Shown here piece by piece: positions 62,701-64,000 of a stretch of DNA of 64,000 nucleotides. Below the pieces are notes generated by a model. It was given only the letters and a program-made list of their open reading frames with translations. It was not told the origin of the DNA and did not search any database. The stretch comes from Anaeroplasma bactoclasticum (GTDB lineage Bacteria; Bacillota_I; Bacilli_A; Acholeplasmatales; Anaeroplasmataceae), in the NCBI GenBank assembly GCA_023663825.1, contig JAMPGQ010000001.1:1-64000 (forward strand). The letters run 5' to 3'. Position 1 is the first letter of the stretch. Each line of letters starts with the position of its first letter. Made by a program: the position numbers and the translations under genes.

Positions 62701-64000
62701 CTAGATCACAAGCATTATAGAATGCATAGTCCTCAATAATCTTTAGCATTTCAGGTAAATCCACAGAAGTTAAATAAGATACATTAGAGAAGGTACCATA
62801 ATGAATCACCTCTGTATTTGTAATGATTATGTTCGTTAGATTCTTAGGAATATAATACTCTACACTATCTTCTTCCTTGCTGCCAAATGCTTGAGTAATT
62901 GCCTTAAATTCAGTTAAAATATCCTCATGATAATTCAAATACTGTTCTTCCCCACCAAATAAATAACCATATACAGTTTCTTTACTATCGTAGGTTGGAT
63001 CATATTCACAAATTTCATATTTTTGAGCTCCTACAAATGGTAGTGTTAATTTTTCAATATGACCAGCACCACCAAATATTGCATTTCCAATTGTAGAAAT
63101 TTGATTTGGTAAAATAACTTCCCTTATTGCAATTGTGTTAAAGAATACATAATCCCCTAAAGAAGTTACACTATTCGGAACGGAAACAATATTTTCTATA
63201 GTCTGATTTTCTGTAAAAATCGTCTTTAGCTCATAATCATTATAGAAAGTACCTGTTGCAATTTCTAGGATTTGAATTCCATCCTCAAAGGTTACCTTTT
63301 CTAAAGCTTCCATATTCTTAAAGGCATATTCTAAAATCGTATCTACAGATTTTGGAATGAATAATTCTGTAAAGCTTTCATTCTTACATGTATCAAAGCC
63401 ATGTGCTCCTATCTTCTTTGTTGTGTTAGGGAAGTTTATTCCTTCTAAGCCTATACAATTGTTAAATGCATATGCTCCTACCTCAACAAATGGATTTGCA
63501 TCATCATACCCTTCTGGTAAAATGACCTCTCTTATCTCAATTGCATTTTCAAAGCCATAATCCTTTATCTTTGTATCATTTGTAACTTCTACATGTATTA
63601 AGCTCTTTGGTAAATAATAGGTATTCTCATTTTGTACTACCTCATACAATCCTTCTTCATTTCCTTCAATTATTTCTTCTAAGCTACTACTAAAGATATA
63701 TCCAAAGGTTGTTACATCATCTGGATTTGTATGATGTCTATATTCTCCTACAAATGGTATACTTAACTCCTCTAAGCCTATACATCCTCCAAATACATTA
63801 TTCTTAATTGTATTTACATGTTTTCCAATCACAAAGCTTTCTAGACTTGCGTTGTTAAATAATGCTCCTTCTTCAACCGCTAAAACAGAATCTGGGAAGG
63901 TATTTTCTAAACCACTTAAATCACTTCCTAGGCTTTCTGCTACCTTCATATTTCTTATCTTTGCATCATTTGCAAATACATAGCGACTGATTTCCTTTAA
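50717..64000 (-). CDS. Giant LRR_5/YDG-repeat surface protein with dockerin C-terminus, 5' end outside the window
   Basis: A partial gene: at least 4,427 codons, open through the right edge. The ATG at 63949 is not the start. It has no ribosome binding site, and the 17 codons before it (ending YVFANDAKIRN) continue the leucine-rich repeat. LRR_5 repeats run from the edge to about 58800. A linker region follows, then about 14 YDG/MBG-type modules (about 56120-51300), and last an Ig-like module with QNYTGSAIRPLPTLKYYG. The C-terminal 58 residues are a full dockerin with two calcium loops (GDLTGDGICDYND and ADITNDRYVDDSD). No C-terminal membrane helix or LPXTG is present, so attachment to the cell must come from the missing N-terminus or through the dockerin. 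The 5,637-aa protein is its paralogue with the same domain order. Confidence 0.92.
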   Translation of the reverse strand, partial: LKEISRYVFANDAKIRNMKVAESLGSDLSGLENTFPDSVLAVEEGALFNNASLESFVIGKHVNTIKNNVFGGCIGLEELSIPFVGEYRHHTNPDDVTTFGYIFSSSLEEIIEGNEEGLYEVVQNENTYYLPKSLIHVEVTNDTKIKDYGFENAIEIREVILPEGYDDANPFVEVGAYAFNNCIGLEGINFPNTTKKIGAHGFDTCKNESFTELFIPKSVDTILEYAFKNMEALEKVTFEDGIQILEIATGTFYNDYELKTIFTENQTIENIVSVPNSVTSLGDYVFFNTIAIREVILPNQISTIGNAIFGGAGHIEKLTLPFVGAQKYEICEYDPTYDSKETVYGYLFGGEEQYLNYHEDILTEFKAITQAFGSKEEDSVEYYIPKNLTNIIITNTEVIHYGTFSNVSYLTSVDLPEMLKIIEDYAFYNACDLEEVTFDGGYNSACLEEIGVSAFEDAISLIRFNSMDGKNSVWIPNLVTALKDRAFKNCNSIEKVVVADQVGTTDAGIVGEYVFAGCDRLSEIVINNHWIGAHMFDNEDNFPADFDITKEDYEIPALRSVVIPSVVDRIDPYAFANNSELRYVTIHNQVLGEYQFYNCPRLTEASLPNDLTEIGAGAFGDCISLVEIWIPFVGAHPYVSDGVEALLGWIFGTETKYSSAVASTHPLVLETKQMVSETQTETFYIPASLRIVHVQNDAHVGFGAFSNCSNITTIDLSNEERPGRTRYFETIGEYAFAGCVSLGTKALSDPKYIEAECFIVPQTILSIGAYAFKNCENLRRIDFNGDLITKLEDGLFYNCYSLTTITTPNHFELDYVHIGANINELGNKVFFNDISLKNIIIPDSVTLIGEHIFGGCGNLISLDLPFVGKEMKDACVGTENDGKDVIFSYLFGKDNIDSYYNSSLLMSLDQRLVGAAMTVEVPISLTDVTVRLQRVLHIGTFFECDMLQNITLPYCLEIIEDGAFYGAQNIETISFVDTTDAKTIMLSSIGVSAFQGCVDLTSFNETNEYKVYLPSSLLTIKSRAFYNCDSIESIYIPETIGDDIGDYAFAECDKLQTVSIHNTKISEYMFFNDPVLDHVVVPNEVKSIGYAAFGGCIGLTEITVPYVGAHSYTTPNEEALFGYIFGKDVNTNSLLRPIVQRYSDSAVEQTYYVPKALKKVTVTSNASCVPYGAFMNFEDVEYILLESDDSIKEYRIEDYAFYNCKSLVGNSINEGLILPKNTVYLGRYAFYENDSLAKISYAGNQIHEILEYTFYGCDVLNSFNENEAYKIVIPESIESIGDYAFAYCVGMESLDIQNVEVIGDYAFFHTEAVEQVDLNALGHLGRYAFAYATKLLSITLPENLTEVGDYAFSYTYALEHITILNAILSDHMFYQATQQAINPMELVIPEEVIYFGNYIFAEATHLEKVSMHASMKDVAAGLGEYMFADCTGLVEAVFTNKEIVTIKKATFMGDLNLPEFDIPESIQTIEDYAFDHTDLKEIKLPAKLNWIGDYAFRANEDVLELYVPEEVTHIGYAAFNGCGSIEKITLPFIGSNHPKQASYATQSGSESLFGYIFGREVYDHATLIHQFMKYYDELTQQTIKKSFKNEFNTIAYDTDGYGNYIDETGQITLTPSVFGEAFWIPSGLASVVFLDTFDIITNGQMSGVTTVYDVKLPYHINEIETAAFSGDTNLRYINVPKPAEILHEAVFENMYEGDEEHPDEIFFITASYSIDSRFPEGWVTGNDMPVAKKWHTKYIVYYEEDSDIFEYEYDYHTNSFKIVGFTELLPEHIINHRDAQYSRYILRIPEYKSQRPVVEIADGALLGYDEATIEYYYTILKEKYIDLTKAQLSITGIAIANNVKTLGKDIIQGGDSFVAYVCKTKAEALEAGYIAEEEWLGGSTGLVYYGQGITWTLDRGQAIYQLLLSATKITLDLDSLEGLMYDEENGYFITYSGEEFMPKPVISFDVDNENTVLVGDATLPTYDIIGVAGHGEYVVKYHNILDVSYDEDGNVISNAWVYVFTNNTAIFTNLFVNNDKDPSTEELESDLRVDKDLWCDEITEYPWYSDIVANTENMALGLVPDGAKISFKIIRRVLSVEVDDEKVFEEGDIWSNSNWDSSNSSVQISNFATDGEVFNGCLSLNQPDVYIDASGNVNAYTDMALNYHWEKAYTITKNGIDLTKNYEVSFNVSVLVKPQEIMVNWRNLETEFNESKEFILPIAYVVVKDGYSAYEVCPIYVEIFNDDVSLLKYLCDASFKSDQILINNAGVLSVEATTTSRNYILLNAYNLYTLAKITVDTPSVYSALSFDKINMSKYIDVTVSNLYDYYLDPECTILIAGADDLATAENLFQNFYNNNHIYSNLCEDKKKTYLPVDMYHIYAKLRNPNNYQWRDYRNPLYREPIYDLTFGVSQEELLIDLGEIDKLEYIPGADVLSYIYQSSIKVQVEAKTENSTEIKELVHDVEFRIIIPNELGRYGFKDEGFKLLGVDSDNAMIGDEVIYKNELTGQYYSDNYRIVFSGEINVVYPSIAVTVEDTNEAACEETRNELLNGNIYQEFTFTATHEEGILHNFHIQANKEDASIEYSIDNDIWVQATGTALTDFDWCNAGTYTLFYRVFCDHYKPVYGIITLKIARNSSTIQILTENLNKVYDTLGVSSNVEDFIKTTGSTEEVVLTYRMKRTDLSEEELASLALSDRYQLLTYEDAVAAGDWLLIVNLPADENYDGIVAYKEFSIAKRDIAIELVDPDCIYNSKNIYTHKVPFTLVEDNDSIVEFNFSIEPNVAQEEAYSTSNGQIYISPVSIRVTINDVAISNSNFNFSFDLEVTIQKTTPHVEFNLVKNYIYDGLAYPTPTLTTNSTSTPEFRYYTLDGVVLDGAPTSVGSYKLRITLAEDANTLAYDEEFEFNISPKLLRVEWGNTSISYMGSFVYPNVFVSGAQDGQYTIIATPHDGYDGISVGSQMVDLTLSEEFNNYVLDMSTLSYTIVSHRVSISFEDRMVYTGAKYEKSMQEFDSLLPEGMHFTGTISTVSAEKGSYSSNTNHQIELNDIRILTEDGIDVTEFFTITYYGIYVTITNPTIEHVVQDAVLVDGVWELRYTYDGQSHNATVVPAIGNTRILYRTSSGSYTIPQNYKNVCEMNITYTISATNYETTTGRIHFVIEPAQLDIEFDDSDSISGKMFDGKDITIGYTIVPFAAPSTIQFYKNGLKTYSTFSIGTYTVEIVAKDTANYKGFTKSFEYVVERNYMNINIQGDYLRQPFNGLPVSHPSVISSVVSTEENTSFRYYLASDVDLLNPIDTPYEVGKYIVEITVEGNDYYLTTTKAFEFEIIATQLYIRWESEQAYYYNGQIQKPIAYAYDLEGTQILLDVESSIDPILAGTYTVEAVLPAGYPNYGLDNSFFQYTILPYELMINYKNDYVLADPLFDFDVHLDSASVENMVNNHELQFDFYLPGSKRIKDMVYNNINDFVIRNVIITADGIDVTRSFHITYNLYVEIHLPRIEYYFEGATLENGRYHYTKEYDGEALVPELVILTEPEDCLVIFEYDEYIAAGQYEVEYQIALANHETVSSKLIITIERMSYDIELTNELDKVYDGNIVFPEILINGINMNTTEFSDLGILVFVNYYQDGNYLNYAPADAGSYLMRVIVCQTTNYKETHFEHSFTISRADGDIRVNELKDGTYDFIKIYDGQPISVSRKSDDLDTNIIYETNGNILADYTFYDKDGNVVPAIVDAGNYTIIFTVEEYGNYNAYISRPYTIEVYRSHLFLGDLDKEFTMEYDDGKRFAVSADVFKSLEVEPVKEWLANSNIYNVIDVNIVETATEFSFVGNIYTIAGRQGVYINNEHFDTSEIQVFDKTGKNVTNNYIVDVFMKVTIKPAKVVVLSRDSVEEYDGRAYTIPAPRPQLDDLNETYRILYSNDGINYQLSAVTYTDCGVHTIYYKVVFENFETVEGSATLTINPGPVKEILLTKPLSKEYDGNPVSEPSYSTNTNGKASYQWFMKTSSGWEEVDSAIEIGHYKVLIDIEAATNYLATSAEFEFDITINTIEIRWSETNFSYNGTAQTPRAYLTEAVKGGLDLIITVTGADALSIKRGKYTATVTTTDSHYILTNASVDYEIGYQAINVPEKIVRTYTGRPITVEFNTGRPTDEATNGISSTVKSVTAVGTTLTTLSLVDKENYIWILSDGSETTDDINVEIVVVAANITPLENGNLIEGLDAAPIADQNYTGSAIRPLPTLKYYGITLVQGRDYTLSYRNNADPGVQTATVIVKGVGNFTGTLELAFTIKVNVFGLAEGSNYRFLRASNSQTLVDEPSHRIYKSNIRIIISNVETRTTIADFLKNLTIQEGQTILVYNSNNLKITAQNYETTYVGTGFRVQLKQGNLVKDLLYVSVIGDLTGDGICDYNDMMEVQKHIVGITNLGYEYYKAADITNDRYVDDSDLIEMMQNI
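50720..50895 (-). other. Complete dockerin domain
   Basis: The last 58 residues of the right-hand giant protein contain two F-hand-like calcium loops in the type I dockerin arrangement, DLTGDGICDYND and DITNDRYVDDSD, each followed by a helix (MMEVQKHIVG, LIEMMQNI). All the calcium-coordinating Asp/Asn-type positions are filled, with Thr at the third position. Confidence 0.85.
51300..56120 (-). repeat. About 14 YDG/MBG-type modules in the right-hand giant protein
   Basis: Modules with cores YIYDGLAYPTPTL, YTYDGQSHNATVV, KMFDGKDITIGY, YYYNGQIQKPIAY, KEYDGEALVPELV, KVYDGNIVFPEI, KIYDGQPISV, EEYDGRAYTIPA, KEYDGNPVSEPS, FSYNGTAQTPRAYL and RTYTGRPITVEF follow one another. The order of kinds matches that in the 5,637-aa protein. 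Less clear modules extend to about 57450. Confidence 0.75.
58800..64000 (-). repeat. BspA-type leucine-rich repeat block, continuing past the right edge
   Basis: Several dozen LRR_5 units of about 23 residues (for example TEVGDYAFSYTYALEHITIL and THIGYAAFNGCGSIEKITLP), broken by six inserts of the PFVG...GYIFG...YYIP kind. LRR_5 domains of this type are common in surface proteins of gut and oral bacteria and eukaryotic parasites. Confidence 0.85.

Noticed and set aside
11845-64000. CRISPR array or phage origin for the repeat-rich region
   Set aside because: The repetition is at protein level with diverged codons inside long open frames; there are no short identical DNA repeats with spacers, and no integrase, transposase or phage structural gene.

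Overview
This is an AT-rich window from a low-GC Gram-positive bacterium. TGA is used as a stop, so the standard bacterial code applies. The T-box leader in front of ileS, the YneF-type protein and the paired M16 peptidases (YmfF/YmfH type) all point to Bacillota. The many very large BspA-like surface proteins, two of them held by C-terminal membrane helices with no LPXTG signal in the window, make a host-associated Bacilli/Erysipelotrichia/Mollicutes-type (RF39- or Acholeplasma-like) bacterium the most likely source. That placement is inference; no rRNA or other phylogenetic marker is present.

Positions 1-11840 are ordinary housekeeping and small genes: a 2[4Fe-4S] ferredoxin, a YneF-like membrane protein, a flavodoxin-like protein overlapping an alpha-helical protein of unknown role, a possible phospholipase C-fold protein, a short single-strand DNA-binding protein, two adjacent M16 peptidase-family proteins, an operon of an unknown protein with deoC and deoD (deoxynucleoside breakdown), and ileS under a T-box. 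Several promoters with 17-nt spacers and several intrinsic terminators can be read directly.

Positions 11845-64000 are almost entirely one surface-protein locus on the minus strand. It holds four giant proteins in two paralogous pairs. Pair A (at least 4,427 residues, running off the right edge, and 5,637 residues) has BspA-type leucine-rich repeats (LRR_5), then long arrays of YDG/MBG-type beta modules, then a C-terminal dockerin-like domain. Pair B (2,657 and 3,158 residues) has a signal peptide, many cadherin-like beta-sandwich modules, a C-terminal transmembrane helix and a short basic tail; the longer member also carries about 17 InlB-type repeats. Between them lie a membrane-bound EAL-domain (cyclic-di-GMP phosphodiesterase family) protein with a degenerate GGDEF domain, a long coiled coil and an extra C-terminal domain, and a lipoprotein with four Ig-like modules.

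Three transcription units are suggested. One is the incomplete right-hand giant gene, closed by a terminator near 50690. The second starts at a strong promoter at 50488-50516, runs 5,637-aa giant > 2,657-aa giant > EAL protein with gaps of 22 and 16 nt, and ends at two hairpins near 22504-22559. The third is lipoprotein > 3,158-aa giant, ending at a strong terminator at 11779-11840. The most interesting idea is that the dockerin-tailed LRR proteins dock onto membrane-anchored stalk proteins. The N-terminal head of the 2,657-aa protein has a cohesin-like look. This would be a non-cellulosomal cohesin-dockerin surface assembly encoded together with a c-di-GMP protein. The dockerins and anchors are seen in the sequence; the cohesin call and the assembly are inference.
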